A stretch of 64,000 nucleotides of DNA from CAVQCT01 sp964371785 (GTDB taxonomy: Bacteria; Zixibacteria; MSB-5A5; GN15; FEB-12). Every line of letters starts with the position of its first letter. The first letter of the stretch is position 1. Made by a program: the position numbers and the translations under genes. The stretch is taken from positions 62,001-126,000 of the forward strand of contig CAYJOL010000008.1 of NCBI GenBank assembly GCA_964371785.1, in the 5' to 3' direction. The notes under the pieces are model-generated. The model was not told where the DNA came from, did no database searches, and was given only the letters and a program-made list of their open reading frames with translations. Positions 27,273 to 36,465 of this stretch are shown here, in pieces.

Positions 27273-27935
27273 CTATTCACCGGGTGGTGTGGCGGCAGAC
27301 TTAGCGCGGCGATGTTTCCACCATTCGACAACACCGGGCAATATCGAGATAATGATGATAGCAATGATGACAAAGGAGAAGTTGTTCCGCACCACCGGAA
27401 TATTACCAAAGAGGTATCCCGCGCCGCACAGGCCGAGCACCCACAGGGCGGCGCCAAACACATTGTAAATGGCAAATCTGAAATAAGTCATTTTACCGAG
27501 GCCGGCCAGAAAAGGCGCGAATGTGCGAACAATCGGAACGAAACGGGCGATGACAATTGTTTTGCCGCCGTACTTTTCGAAGAAAGCGTGTGTACGGTCC
27601 AGATATTCCTGCTTAATAAGTTGTCGTTTCCCCGGCCTGTTTACCAGATGACCAAACCGATAACTGATGGAATAATTGGCGGCATCACCTAAGACAGCCG
27701 CGGCCAAAAGCAGCCCCATGGAAAACCAAATATTAAGGACTCCCGTGGCGGCGAAAGTGCCCACTGCAAACAGAAGCGAATCGCCCGGAAGAAAAGGCGT
27801 GACTATAAGACCCGTCTCGCAAAATATGACCAAAAACAGTATCGCATAAGTCCACGCGCCATAGTTGGTGATCAGAACCTGGAGATGATGGTCCAGGTGC
27901 AGTACCAGGTCAACGAGATATGAAATGAATTCCAC
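27273..27935 (-). CDS. DedA-family membrane protein
   Basis: The product has 220 residues. FCETGLIVTPFLPGDSLLF (near 39-57) is the DedA signature with the conserved Glu and the re-entrant loop, and ARFVPIVRTFAPFLAGLGKM (near 130-149) is the second conserved site with the essential Arg residues. DedA proteins are lipid-carrier or phospholipid scramblases that help return C55-P or phosphatidylethanolamine across the inner membrane. UppP lies 2.4 kb away, a loose functional link. The start is a GTG with no clear ribosome site, so the exact N-terminus is uncertain. Confidence 0.92.
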   Translation of the reverse strand: MEFISYLVDLVLHLDHHLQVLITNYGAWTYAILFLVIFCETGLIVTPFLPGDSLLFAVGTFAATGVLNIWFSMGLLLAAAVLGDAANYSISYRFGHLVNRPGKRQLIKQEYLDRTHAFFEKYGGKTIVIARFVPIVRTFAPFLAGLGKMTYFRFAIYNVFGAALWVLGLCGAGYLFGNIPVVRNNFSFVIIAIIIISILPGVVEWWKHRRAKSAATPPGE

Positions 27936-28092
27936 AGTGCATTCGCATTTCCGGTCAGTTGCGGTTAGTTTTATCGGAGAACATAGAGGTTCGACTCCTA
28001 CGCCGCAAGGCTTATTATGGTTGATCTGACAGCCGGCCGTTCGGGCTCCGAGCCTGCCTCAGAGTACCCACATGAGAGTGCCCGGCTCAAAT

Positions 28093-28509
28093 TCAGATGT
28101 TCACCGCCTCTGAGCGCTTGAGCGTCACCGGCGTGGCAAGTCTAAGGGTGTTATGAATTTCGGCTACTGAATCGACACGTCTCATCAACTCCACAATGTC
28201 GCCTGGTTTTGCCTGTGCGCCCACCCTGGCACTGTAGCTCACATTCCTCGCCGGTTCACCCTCTTCGCCGAATTCGCCATCCACCGTCACCTCAACGCTT
28301 GATACCTTAATTCCTGTTTTCGCGGCCTCCCGGTAAATGTCGTTGCAGTAGCAGGTAGCCAAAGCTAAAAAGAGTAGCTCTCCGCCGTTTGCGCTTGAGC
28401 CGGAGCCGGATGATTTTGGAGGAATGACAAGCGAGTGAACTGTGTCGTTCGTTTGCAGGGATACCTCATGCTTGCCTTGAACATTCAGAACATGTGCGCT
28501 GATTTTCAT
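28093..28509 (-). CDS. OsmC-family protein
   Basis: I chose ATG 28509 (138 aa) because GGGAG lies upstream; the frame extends 29 codons further. The sequence has the OsmC fold: a beta-rich N-terminus, then GGELLFLALATCYCNDIYREA (near 42-62) with the Cys of the central helix, and a beta-rich C-terminus ending in TPVTLKRSEAV. OsmC/Ohr proteins are small homodimeric thiol peroxidases for organic hydroperoxides, but several subgroups have lost activity. Whether the first Cys is in the active position is uncertain. Confidence 0.85.
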   Translation of the reverse strand: MKISAHVLNVQGKHEVSLQTNDTVHSLVIPPKSSGSGSSANGGELLFLALATCYCNDIYREAAKTGIKVSSVEVTVDGEFGEEGEPARNVSYSARVGAQAKPGDIVELMRRVDSVAEIHNTLRLATPVTLKRSEAVNI

Positions 28510-28847
28510 ATTACTCCCATGAATCAAGTTTTGTCGCTGCCCGGGCTCATCGTGGTCCAACATCAGCTGAGTCTCCACAACCAGGTGCCGACACAAAAAT
28601 GCACTTTTTGGACGACTACCGCAACAAGTCGCTGGGCATACATTACCTGTAAGGCCATCAATTTATTTTGCCTGAATCCTCCTTTTTGAGTCAAACACCC
28701 ATAAACATAGACTCGTCTAATCAATGATATTTCGGCTGTTTTCCCCAATGCTATCGTTCGTCACCGGTCGACCGGGAATCATTGACAATACGGGAATAGC
28801 CGATCCCCATTAAACGTACAAGAAACCAACCGAAGAGGAGGTACCGA
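28510..28847. other. Divergent intergenic region with a 12-bp palindrome, 338 bp
   Basis: It separates the OsmC gene (minus) and the cupin gene (plus). CCGGTCGACCGG at 28764-28775 is a perfect palindrome 72 bp before the cupin start and could be an operator. No clear promoter or gene found. Confidence 0.35.
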
Positions 28848-29219
28848 TTGAAGCTACGCAAAGAAGAAATACCGGTTGCTCTGGGACTGCCAGTTGCGAC
28901 CTTTCGCGTTGCCGAATGGGATAAAATGGCTGCAGCCTACGTCAGGCTGTCGGCGGGCGCGGATGCCACGCCGCTGCTTCATGGCTTACCTGGTGACAAG
29001 TGTCAGTGTCCGCACTGGGGCTATATGCTTGAAGGGGCTATTCACGTCCGCTATACTGACGGCAGAGAGGAAGTATGTAAAGCGGGCGAGATGTTCTATT
29101 GGCCTGCCGGCCATACCGTTTGGGTAGAAGAGGATACGGCTTTTGTTGAATTCAGCCCCAGAGAGCAGTTAAAGGAAGTCTACGACCACATCGGCAAGAA
29201 GTTGACACCTGCATCCTGA
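28848..29219 (+). CDS. Cupin-domain protein
   Basis: The product has 123 residues. The start is a TTG, fixed by a strong GAGGAGGT seven bases upstream. It is one cupin barrel: CPHWGYMLEGAIHVRYTDG (near 54-72) is motif 1 and AGEMFYWPAGHTVWVEE (near 79-95) is motif 2. Motif 1 keeps His and Glu but in a shifted pattern (HWGY rather than HxH), so metal binding may be altered. Function unknown. A hairpin with a T-run follows. Confidence 0.85.
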   Translation: MKLRKEEIPVALGLPVATFRVAEWDKMAAAYVRLSAGADATPLLHGLPGDKCQCPHWGYMLEGAIHVRYTDGREEVCKAGEMFYWPAGHTVWVEEDTAFVEFSPREQLKEVYDHIGKKLTPAS

Positions 29220-29227
29220 TCGGTTTT

Positions 29228-29267
29228 GATCCGGTCACAATTACGCCGGTTTTCGCCGGGATCTTTT
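29228..29267 (+). terminator. Probable terminator after the cupin gene
   Basis: GATCCGG (29228-29234) pairs with CCGGGATC (29256-29263) with one bulge; an inner CCGG hairpin lies between. Four T's follow. It begins 9 bp after the stop codon. Confidence 0.55.
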
Positions 29268-29518
29268 CATACCCAAATCAGGGCCGATTTCAACCGCTGC
29301 CGGATTGTGTCAAAACTGTGTTCAATTTCCCGCTAGCCCATGACGGATCAAGTTGGAAATGCGGGAATCCATCGCATTGGGCCTGCACACCGGGGAACTC
29401 CCAGAGTAAGTGAGGAGTCTGCCCCAATCAATGACAGGTCTGACACTTAGCCTGATATCTGAGACAGATCCCGGCGATAGCGGTGTGGTACAGTGGGACT
29501 TGGACCCCGACACCGCAA

Positions 29519-29803
29519 TCAGTAACTCTTGATTTCCACGGACTCGGCAATTCGGGTTTTCGGATCCATCATGACCTTACCCTGGACTTGACCCCATAAG
29601 GCGCGTAACGCGGCGAGCGAGGCCTCTGCTTGCCCCAGAGTGTCAAACTCCAGATCGATCATTACATACTTTGAATCATCGACCGGCCGCGATATGCGGT
29701 AACGGCGAACGCCCGTTTTCTGTCGACCGATCGGGTCGCTGTCAAAAGCTTTTTTCCAGCTTTCGAAATCGAAAACTGAGTGCTCGATCTGCAGGATGTA
29801 CAT
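29519..29803 (-). CDS. Small ABM-like ferredoxin-fold protein
   Basis: The product has 94 residues and is acidic to neutral. It begins MYILQIEHSVFDFESWKKAFD, which fits the first strand and helix of a dimeric alpha/beta-barrel (antibiotic biosynthesis monooxygenase-like) protein, followed by GVRRYRISRPVDDSKYVMIDLEF (in pieces, about 31-53), which would be the second and third strands. The ATG has GGAGG about nine bases upstream. No catalytic residues are evident. It stands alone, opposite in strand to the cupin gene. Confidence 0.7.
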   Translation of the reverse strand: MYILQIEHSVFDFESWKKAFDSDPIGRQKTGVRRYRISRPVDDSKYVMIDLEFDTLGQAEASLAALRALWGQVQGKVMMDPKTRIAESVEIKSY

Positions 29804-30151
29804 TCCGCCTCCTTCAATCTACCGGGACTCTGGATATCTCAATCCTATCAAATACGGAGCCGGACAATAGATCAATTGAGAGATTCCGGCAGTCGGGAGA
29901 TTCAGGGGAAAGGAGTCGGGTCGAACTTTGAGCAGCAGAGTGTCACAGTTTATTCGGACCCGATCTCGCTTTCCCAATCATCGGTGAGATTCCTCGTCAT
30001 GTCAGGGGCCGCAATTGCAGCAATTCGATAGACATGACAATTTCAAACTTCCTCGTCGAACACCAATGGAGCTATGTCTGCACCATTGGCTGTTCGACTT
30101 CCGTCAGGAAGAAACACATAGAGACTGAACCTCCACTCCTTCCGGAATTTC
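29804..30151. other. Intergenic region, 348 bp
   Basis: It lies between the ABM-like gene and the end of the RND operon, both on the minus strand. It holds the strong hairpin at 30055-30098 listed separately and the promoter of the ABM-like gene. Nothing else is recognised. Confidence 0.4.
30055..30098 (-). terminator. Strong hairpin ending the RND operon
   Basis: Arms of 15-16 bases (30055-30069 and 30083-30098) pair with a single bulge around a 13-nt loop, 54 bp after the stop of the RND permease gene. No long U-run follows on the minus strand, so it is a terminator or mRNA 3'-end stabiliser. Confidence 0.65.
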
Positions 30152-33100
30152 CTAATTAGTCGCCATGGCCGGCTCGATCTCGGACTGCGTATCAGTGGCG
30201 GGCTTACGCACGCGCACAACAAGCAAATATATAGCCGGGACGACAAACAGTGTGAAAGCCGTGCCGATAATCATACCGCTCACGAGCATTATTCCGATAC
30301 TGTTTCGCGCACCTGCTCCCGGACCGGCGGCGAACACGAGCGGCAGGTGACCGACCACAGTCGCGGCACTGGTCATGAGGATCGGCCGCAACCGTGTGCC
30401 CGAGGCCTCGATGACCGCGGCCAATTTGTCTATTCCGCTTTCCTGCAGCTGATTTGCGAACTGGACAATCAGAATTCCGTTTTTGGCCACTAATCCCACG
30501 AGCGTAATCAGTCCCACCTGGCTGTAGATATTCAGCGTAGTGAGGCCCAGAAACGAAAAGAGCAGAGCTCCCGATATGGCCAGCGGCACCGATCCGGCGA
30601 GAATGACGAACGGATCTCGGAAGCTTTCAAACTGGGCGGCCAGCACCAGATATATCAGGATGGCGGAAAGGACGAACACTCCCAGGAATTTACTCCCTTC
30701 AGTCCGGAGCTGGCGGGATTCACCGGCGTAGTCAATCGTGTACCCGGCCGGCAGAATCTCAGCGGCCTGCGTCTCGAGAAATTTCAACGCACGGTCGAGG
30801 GAAACCCCCGGCGGAATTACTCCCTGGATGCGGACGGCGTTGAGCTGCTGGAATCGTTTCAGTTCACGCGGTTCGGTCGACAGCTTTAGCGAAGCAAAGG
30901 TCGACAGCGGCACGAGTTGACCGTTCGGGCCGGTAACGTGAATTTCTTCGAGCTGTTCCGGTGTCAGGCGCTCACTGCGCTTGAGCTGAGGAATCACCTT
31001 ATAGGACCGGCCCTGTATGTTGAAGCGATTGACATAGTCACCGCTCAGGAGCGTGGATAGGTCGCTCCCGGCCTGACTCATATCGACTCCTTGAGAGCGC
31101 ATCTTATCCCGGTCGAAGACCACTTCAGCCTGAGGTTGATCGAACTTCAGATCGGCGTCCGCGAACATGAACATGCCGCTCGCATATGCCTTCTGCACCA
31201 GCTGATTCGCGAAAGTGATCAGCTGTTCAGGCTCCGCGGTAGAGGCAATCACGAAGTCGACCGGGAAGTCGCCGCCGCCTGGCAGGGCCGGTGGTACCAG
31301 CGAGATTACGCGAACCCCCGGGATCTTGGATAACTTGCCGGCCGCCTCGATCTGCAACTGCTCGGTCGTTTTGGTTCTCTCACTCCATGGTTTGGTGACC
31401 ATGCCGCCGAAGCCGCTGGTAGGAGTGATGAGTTGAAACGTATTCTGGGTCTCAGGGAACGACTTGTAGACGTCGATGACCTTGTTCGCAAAAAGCCTGG
31501 TCTGGTCGAGCGTGGAATTTGCCGATGCCTGCACCACTCCGAATACCACACTCTGATCTTCTTTGGGCGCCAGTTCGCGCTGTGAGAACATGTAGAAAGG
31601 AACCATGAGAAACGCCACGATGCCCCAGAGCACATAGACGAGCTGGCGATTGGCGAGCGTTCGCGAAAGCAGCTGCATGTAGAAAGTGCGCACTTTATCG
31701 AAATGCCGGTTGATCATCCCGGCAAAGCCGCGTTCGGTATCGCCCTTGCGGAGCAATCTGGACCCCATCATAGGGGAGAGAGTCAAGGCAACAACGCCGG
31801 ACACGCAGACCGCACCGGCCAGCGCGAAGGCAAATTCACGGAACAGGGCTCCAGTCAGCCCGCCCTGAATGCCCACCGGCGTGTATACGGCGGCCAGAGT
31901 GATCGTCATCGCGATAATCGGGCCTACCAGCTCTCGCGCCGCCTGCGTGGCGGCCTGCATGGGCGTTTTTCCCATATGCAGGTGACGCTCGACATTTTCG
32001 ACAATTACAATGGCGTCATCCACCACAAGACCTACCGATAGCACGATGGCAAGCAGGGTCAGGAGATTAATCGTGAAGCCCGCCACAAGCATGAGAAAAA
32101 CCGCTCCGACTAGCGAGATCGGGATCGCGATCACCGGAATGATCAGGGAACGGACGGATCCGAGAAACAAGAAGATTACCAGAATTACGATGAACAGCGT
32201 TTCCAGTAGAGTCTTCAGAACCTCATCGATGGCATCCTGGATGTACTTGGTCGAGTCGTATGGAATACCTGCCTTCATGCCTGCGGGCAATTCCCGTTCG
32301 ATTTCGGGCATGACTTCGCGGACCTTCTTGATGACATCCAACGAGTTGGCGGTCGGCAGAACCCAGACGCCCATAAAGGTCGCCGCCTGTCCGTTGAAGC
32401 GGACATCCTGATCATAATTCTCCGCTCCAAGAACCACGTCTGCGATTTCACCGAGGCGGACAACCACTCCGTCCTTCTCTTTCACCACGAGTTGGCGGAA
32501 CTCTTCCGGCGTCTGCAGGTTGGTATTAGCCACCAGATTCACGGAAACCATCGAACCCTTGGTTGCCCCCAGCGCCGACAGATAGTTGTTATGGGCCAGG
32601 GCGTCCCGGACCATCGAAGGCGAAATGTTCAGCGCAGCCATCTTCTGGGGTTTGAGCCAGATGCGCATCGCAAAGGTACGGCCGCCGAGGATGTCAGCTC
32701 GCTGCACCCCGCTGATGGCGGAGAGCTTAGGCTGTACGACACGGGTGAGGTAGTCGGTGATCTGGTTCCGGTCAAGCGAACTCGAGGAGAACCCGAGATA
32801 CATCGCGGCAAACTGCGCGTCGGCGGTCTCCATCTCAATCACCGGTGTCTGCGCCTCGGGTGGCAGGTCGTTGCGGACCTGGGCCACCTTGGACTGAATC
32901 TGGGTAAGCGCGTCGTTGGTGCTGTAATTCAGCTTGAGGTGAACCGTAATCGTGCTCAGACCCTGGGCGCTCGATGATTCTATGTAATCGATACCGTCGG
33001 CGCTGGCAATCACCCTCTCCAGCGGAGTGGTAATGAACCCTCGCACGAGGTCGGCATTCGCGCCGATGTAAGCCGTGGTGACTCGTATGACGGCAATATC

Positions 33101-33220
33101 GCTCTTTGGATACTGCCGCACGCTGAGTGAACGGATCGACTGAATTCCTGCGATCAGGATAATCAGATTAACCACGATCGCCAAGACCGGTCGACGAATA
33201 AAAAGATCTGTGAATTTCAC
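30152..33220 (-). CDS. RND multidrug-efflux-type permease (AcrB family)
   Basis: The product has 1022 residues, the usual length, from a GTG start that shares one base with the stop of the preceding gene (TAGTG). Twelve membrane segments, two large periplasmic loops. VGLVVDDAIVIVENVERH near 397-414 carries the Asp pair of the proton relay, and GLVAKNGILIVQF near 927-939 carries the partner Lys. The subtype resembles the MexF/MdtC-like HAE1 group. It should form a trimer that takes substrate from the periplasm or inner membrane and passes it to the TolC-like channel encoded two genes upstream. Confidence 0.95.
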   Translation of the reverse strand: MKFTDLFIRRPVLAIVVNLIILIAGIQSIRSLSVRQYPKSDIAVIRVTTAYIGANADLVRGFITTPLERVIASADGIDYIESSSAQGLSTITVHLKLNYSTNDALTQIQSKVAQVRNDLPPEAQTPVIEMETADAQFAAMYLGFSSSSLDRNQITDYLTRVVQPKLSAISGVQRADILGGRTFAMRIWLKPQKMAALNISPSMVRDALAHNNYLSALGATKGSMVSVNLVANTNLQTPEEFRQLVVKEKDGVVVRLGEIADVVLGAENYDQDVRFNGQAATFMGVWVLPTANSLDVIKKVREVMPEIERELPAGMKAGIPYDSTKYIQDAIDEVLKTLLETLFIVILVIFLFLGSVRSLIIPVIAIPISLVGAVFLMLVAGFTINLLTLLAIVLSVGLVVDDAIVIVENVERHLHMGKTPMQAATQAARELVGPIIAMTITLAAVYTPVGIQGGLTGALFREFAFALAGAVCVSGVVALTLSPMMGSRLLRKGDTERGFAGMINRHFDKVRTFYMQLLSRTLANRQLVYVLWGIVAFLMVPFYMFSQRELAPKEDQSVVFGVVQASANSTLDQTRLFANKVIDVYKSFPETQNTFQLITPTSGFGGMVTKPWSERTKTTEQLQIEAAGKLSKIPGVRVISLVPPALPGGGDFPVDFVIASTAEPEQLITFANQLVQKAYASGMFMFADADLKFDQPQAEVVFDRDKMRSQGVDMSQAGSDLSTLLSGDYVNRFNIQGRSYKVIPQLKRSERLTPEQLEEIHVTGPNGQLVPLSTFASLKLSTEPRELKRFQQLNAVRIQGVIPPGVSLDRALKFLETQAAEILPAGYTIDYAGESRQLRTEGSKFLGVFVLSAILIYLVLAAQFESFRDPFVILAGSVPLAISGALLFSFLGLTTLNIYSQVGLITLVGLVAKNGILIVQFANQLQESGIDKLAAVIEASGTRLRPILMTSAATVVGHLPLVFAAGPGAGARNSIGIMLVSGMIIGTAFTLFVVPAIYLLVVRVRKPATDTQSEIEPAMATN

Positions 33221-34347
33221 TAACTTTCCTCCGGATCCGGCGTGGGATCGTTCGTGGGTTGAACATCATTGGCAACCTGGACGGCGGCTCCGCTGCGAAG
33301 CTTGAAAACTCCCGAGGTCACGATCTCCTCGCCGACTTTGACGCCGTCGAGGATCGAAACCTGATCGCCGCGCGTCGGGCCGAGTTTGACTATTTGCTGA
33401 CGAACACCCAGATACGATCCGCCTTTCGGGTTCTCCACTTTCTCGACTACGAAGACAAAGTCGCCGTATGGCGTATATGAGATCGAGGATGCGGGAAGGG
33501 CAATCACCGGTTTGCTGGTACCCACGCTGACGCTTGCTTCCACAAACATTCCCGGCAATAGCTTCCGGTTATCGTTTGGAAAAGTGGCCTGCACGCTTAC
33601 ATTGCGGGTAGACCGATCAACAACTGAATTGACCGCGGTTACCCGGCCCTTGGCCGCAATCCCCGGAATCCCTTCGACCGATATGTCGAGCTCGGCGCCG
33701 ATGCGAATGTCGGGCATTTCCTGTTGCGGAACGGAGAAATCCACAAATACCGGATTGAGCGACTGCAAGGGGACAATCGCCTGCCCGGCGGTCACGTACT
33801 CTCCGAGATTGATTTGCCGGATACCGAGAATGCCGTCGAAGGGTGCTCGAATTGTCTTGCGCTCGATCGTTGCCTGGATTTCGTTCACATGGGCCTCAGC
33901 CTGCATGGCCTCCGCTTCGACCTGGTCGAATTCGGCCTGTGAGACGACTTCCTTCTGACGAAGAACCCGCGTCCGGTCGAGGTTTACGCGAGTAAGCTTC
34001 TGCTGTGCCTCGGCCGCGGCCAACTGAGCTTGTTCCTGTCTGGTGTCGAGTCGCACCAGAACGTCTCCGGCCAGTACGCGCCTGCCGGAAACGAACTCGA
34101 TTGAATCGATAATTCCCGGAAGATCAGCGCTGACCACGACACCCTGGGCGGCGGTCACCGTGCCGATCGCGTTGAGTGTGGTCTGCCACTCATCCTGTTT
34201 GGTTACGATCGTGGTTACGGCTTCCGGAGGCGGGGCATACGCCTGCCCCTGTTGAATTGCTGCTTGAATCTGGCGATATTTCACGAAGCCGAGTGCAGTG
34301 ATAACAACTGCAACGACCAGCAGCATGATAATCATACGCTTTGCCAT
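33220..34347 (-). CDS. RND periplasmic adaptor (membrane-fusion protein, AcrA family)
   Basis: The product has 375 residues. An N-terminal anchor (about 5-22) is followed by a barrel-sandwich (lipoyl-like) domain split by an alpha-helical hairpin (about 100-160, QAQLAAAEAQQKLTRVNLDR and DQVEAEAMQAEAHVNEIQA in pieces), then beta-barrel and membrane-proximal domains (RKLLPGMFVEASV near 268-280). It links the inner-membrane pump to the outer-membrane channel. It starts 12 bp after the TolC-like gene and overlaps the permease gene by 1 bp. Confidence 0.94.
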   Translation of the reverse strand: MAKRMIIMLLVVAVVITALGFVKYRQIQAAIQQGQAYAPPPEAVTTIVTKQDEWQTTLNAIGTVTAAQGVVVSADLPGIIDSIEFVSGRRVLAGDVLVRLDTRQEQAQLAAAEAQQKLTRVNLDRTRVLRQKEVVSQAEFDQVEAEAMQAEAHVNEIQATIERKTIRAPFDGILGIRQINLGEYVTAGQAIVPLQSLNPVFVDFSVPQQEMPDIRIGAELDISVEGIPGIAAKGRVTAVNSVVDRSTRNVSVQATFPNDNRKLLPGMFVEASVSVGTSKPVIALPASSISYTPYGDFVFVVEKVENPKGGSYLGVRQQIVKLGPTRGDQVSILDGVKVGEEIVTSGVFKLRSGAAVQVANDVQPTNDPTPDPEES

Positions 34348-34359
34348 TCAATTTCTCCT

Positions 34360-35937
34360 TCAATTCGTGGAGGTTTCTATTTCGATCTTATGTTGTTCGA
34401 GTAGTGTACCTGTGGCACGCTCCAATTCGATCGAAGCGATGCGGTAGGCGGTCCGGCTTTCGATTTCATTCAATCGTGCCGAGGACAGGTCGTTCTGTCG
34501 TGTCAGGACAAGAAAATTGGTGCTCAGGCCGACGGCGAATCGATCCTGTTCGACAGAGAGCTGGATCTCGGCGGCTTCACGTCCGGCTCGCGCTGCTTCG
34601 ATACGCTGCCCGGCGGTCTCGAGAGCCGCCAGCGCATTGAGCACATCGGCGCGGACGGATTTCCGCACCTGCTGCAAACCGGCTTCGGCCTGGCGTTCCG
34701 CATGCCGCGCAATCGCCGACCCCGACCGGGCAGCGCTGTTGCCGATCGGATAGGAGAGGACCAGGCCGACACTGAGGTCGTCGAATCTCTTTTCGCTCAC
34801 CTGATTCCAGGAGCGGCCCCAACCTCCGTCATAGAGGGGATCGACTACTGCCGGCTGGCCGGTCTGGTCAGCTACTTCAGGATTGGCATTGCCCGAGTAA
34901 CCGTACCGGTCGTAGCTTACGACTGCATCGAGGGCCGGCCACGTCTGGCTTCGCGCGAATCCACGCTCCGCCTTGCGGCGGTCGATGGCGGCTCGGGCGG
35001 CTTCAAGTTCCGGACGCATCGCCAAAGCTCTGTTCATCGCTTCGTCACGCTGCACCGGTGTCACTTCCGCTTCAAGTCCCTCACCCGCACTCAGGGAATC
35101 CTGCCATAGTTCGATGTCATCATCCGCGAGAATCAGATACTTGAGCGCCGTTTCGGCGCGCGATGCCGTCTCCTGGGAGGCCAGCAATTCGCCGCGTCTT
35201 CGTTCCAGCTCGGCCCGGGGTTGCGAGCTTTCCGTCTCGGGCGCCAACCCATTTTGAATGCGATCCTCGGTCTGTGTCAACTGCTCCTGGGCGAGGCGCA
35301 CGGCCTGCTCCCGAACTTCCACCTCCGCCCGGGCGGCGGCAAGAACCCAGTAGGCACGCTCTACAGCAGCGACCACATCGGTGACGGTAGCGCGAAGTTC
35401 GGCATCGCTCCTTGCCTGATCCGTCCTCGCTACTGAGACCGCAAGCCGCTGTTGATCGGTCGACATACTCCGAAGCAGCGGCTGGCGCAAAGACAGACCT
35501 ACCTTCGCCAGGTAATCAGGCGACAGGGGGTCAAAGGCATTGTCAGTCGTGGCACGGGACGTTGTCGCATACAGCGACAACTCCCCGCCGGTCGGCAGAT
35601 ACTGTGAAAGCGAGGCGCTTGCCTCGAAGTTCTTGCCGGTCTGAGTTCCGTCATCACCAAACGCCGCGGCGGTCCCGTAATTCGCGGGCATCCGGGTGTG
35701 CCGCCAGCCGGAACTCAGCTCAAGCAACGGATTATAAGATCCCTTGGCGCCTGATACCGATGCCCTGGCGGCTCCGGCGGATTCCTTCGCGATAAAAATA
35801 TCCTCGTTCTTCTTCAGCGCCATGTCTATCGCGTCCGAGAGCATGATCGGACGTTGCGCAGACCACGAAGTATCAACGGCGCCGGTCGCCAATACTGTAA
35901 CCAGGAGACTGACTCGAAATATGTCAACGACTCTCAC
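34360..35937 (-). CDS. TolC-like outer-membrane efflux protein
   Basis: The product has 525 residues, GTG start with GAGGAAA upstream. A signal peptide (about 1-26) precedes two OEP repeats, each with long helices rich in Ala, Gln, Glu and Arg, such as AAARAEVEVREQAVRLAQEQLTQ (in pieces, near 195-217). FAVGLSTNFLVLTRQNDLSSARLNEIE near the end is the conserved OEP C-terminal motif. The start GTGA overlaps the stop of the NHLP-like gene by 4 bp, so the two are translationally coupled. It provides the outer-membrane duct for the pump. Confidence 0.93.
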   Translation of the reverse strand: MRVVDIFRVSLLVTVLATGAVDTSWSAQRPIMLSDAIDMALKKNEDIFIAKESAGAARASVSGAKGSYNPLLELSSGWRHTRMPANYGTAAAFGDDGTQTGKNFEASASLSQYLPTGGELSLYATTSRATTDNAFDPLSPDYLAKVGLSLRQPLLRSMSTDQQRLAVSVARTDQARSDAELRATVTDVVAAVERAYWVLAAARAEVEVREQAVRLAQEQLTQTEDRIQNGLAPETESSQPRAELERRRGELLASQETASRAETALKYLILADDDIELWQDSLSAGEGLEAEVTPVQRDEAMNRALAMRPELEAARAAIDRRKAERGFARSQTWPALDAVVSYDRYGYSGNANPEVADQTGQPAVVDPLYDGGWGRSWNQVSEKRFDDLSVGLVLSYPIGNSAARSGSAIARHAERQAEAGLQQVRKSVRADVLNALAALETAGQRIEAARAGREAAEIQLSVEQDRFAVGLSTNFLVLTRQNDLSSARLNEIESRTAYRIASIELERATGTLLEQHKIEIETSTN

Positions 35938-36170
35938 TTATTTCCTCTTTCGAAGTTTGATTTCTGAAGGCATGGATCGACTGTACTCGCGAACAGGTTC
36001 ACTGCACGCAAATCGATCTTTTGCAAAGCCTGCTGTTCATAAGTTGTCAATTCGACTCCGTACGTGATTAGGTCCTGAAGCTCCGCATCGGGTCCACGGG
36101 AGAACCTTTGCCGGAATGCCTCATCGGTCACCAACCGTCCAATTATGAGTTCAACGTACTTCTGGCTCAT
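35934..36170 (-). CDS. Os1348-type NHLP-clan small protein (RiPP leader-like)
   Basis: The product has 78 residues. The N-terminus MSQKYVELIIGRLVTDEAFRQRF (in pieces, 1-23) and the following LTTYEQQALQKIDLRAV match what I know of the Os1348 family in the NHLP (nitrile-hydratase leader peptide) clan, whose relatives are leader peptides of RiPP precursors. Here the part after the leader-like region is short (FASTVDPCLQKSNFERGNK) with a single Cys and no Gly-Gly, so it may be a leader-like regulator or partner and not a precursor. It overlaps the gene before by 20 bp and the TolC-like gene by 4 bp. Confidence 0.8.
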   Translation of the reverse strand: MSQKYVELIIGRLVTDEAFRQRFSRGPDAELQDLITYGVELTTYEQQALQKIDLRAVNLFASTVDPCLQKSNFERGNK

Positions 36171-36465
36171 TGTCGTTCACCAAGCTTACATGGCCTTTTA
36201 CCGGGATGAGCCAGGGAAATGCGCCTTCAGGCGCAAAGACCTGCGTTGCCCGGTGCACAACCGAAAATTCCGGAGACGTCATTACGAAATTGTCCCGAAC
36301 CAGCGATCCGTAGTACATCAATCCCTGCACTCCACCTGACAGGGATACATCGTGTGTACAGCCATGCTCCGTCGCCACGGCCGATGCGCTCAGCGAAGCT
36401 AGCGTGATGGCCGAGACAGGAAAGGTTACGCCTATTCGATTCATTTTGAGTGTCACATTGTTCAC
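36151..36465 (-). CDS. Unrecognised 104-aa protein, first gene of the sigma-54-driven pump operon
   Basis: I chose the GTG at 36465 because GGAGG lies ten bases upstream and it follows the sigma-54 promoter; the frame is open further upstream past the promoter, which cannot be part of the protein. The product begins MNNVTLKMNRIGVTFPVSAI and continues TLASLSASAVATEHGCTHDV, weakly like the Ala-rich tail found after some ECF sigma factors, then a Val/Phe-rich half without motifs (GLMYYGSLVRDNF, PEFSVVHRATQVFAPEG). No membrane helix is clear. It overlaps the NHLP-like gene by 20 bp. I do not recognise it. Confidence 0.6.
   Translation of the reverse strand: MNNVTLKMNRIGVTFPVSAITLASLSASAVATEHGCTHDVSLSGGVQGLMYYGSLVRDNFVMTSPEFSVVHRATQVFAPEGAFPWLIPVKGHVSLVNDNEPEVR

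Noticed and set aside
27117..27692. Plus-strand open frame of 191 codons over the DedA gene
   Set aside because: It lies opposite the well-supported DedA gene and has no domain or ribosome site, so it is a shadow.
27986..28008. GAGGTTCGACTCCTACGCC looks like the T-arm and 3' end of a tRNA
   Set aside because: The T-stem does not pair fully, and no acceptor 5' strand, D-arm or anticodon arm can be folded upstream. It may be chance or a very old fragment.
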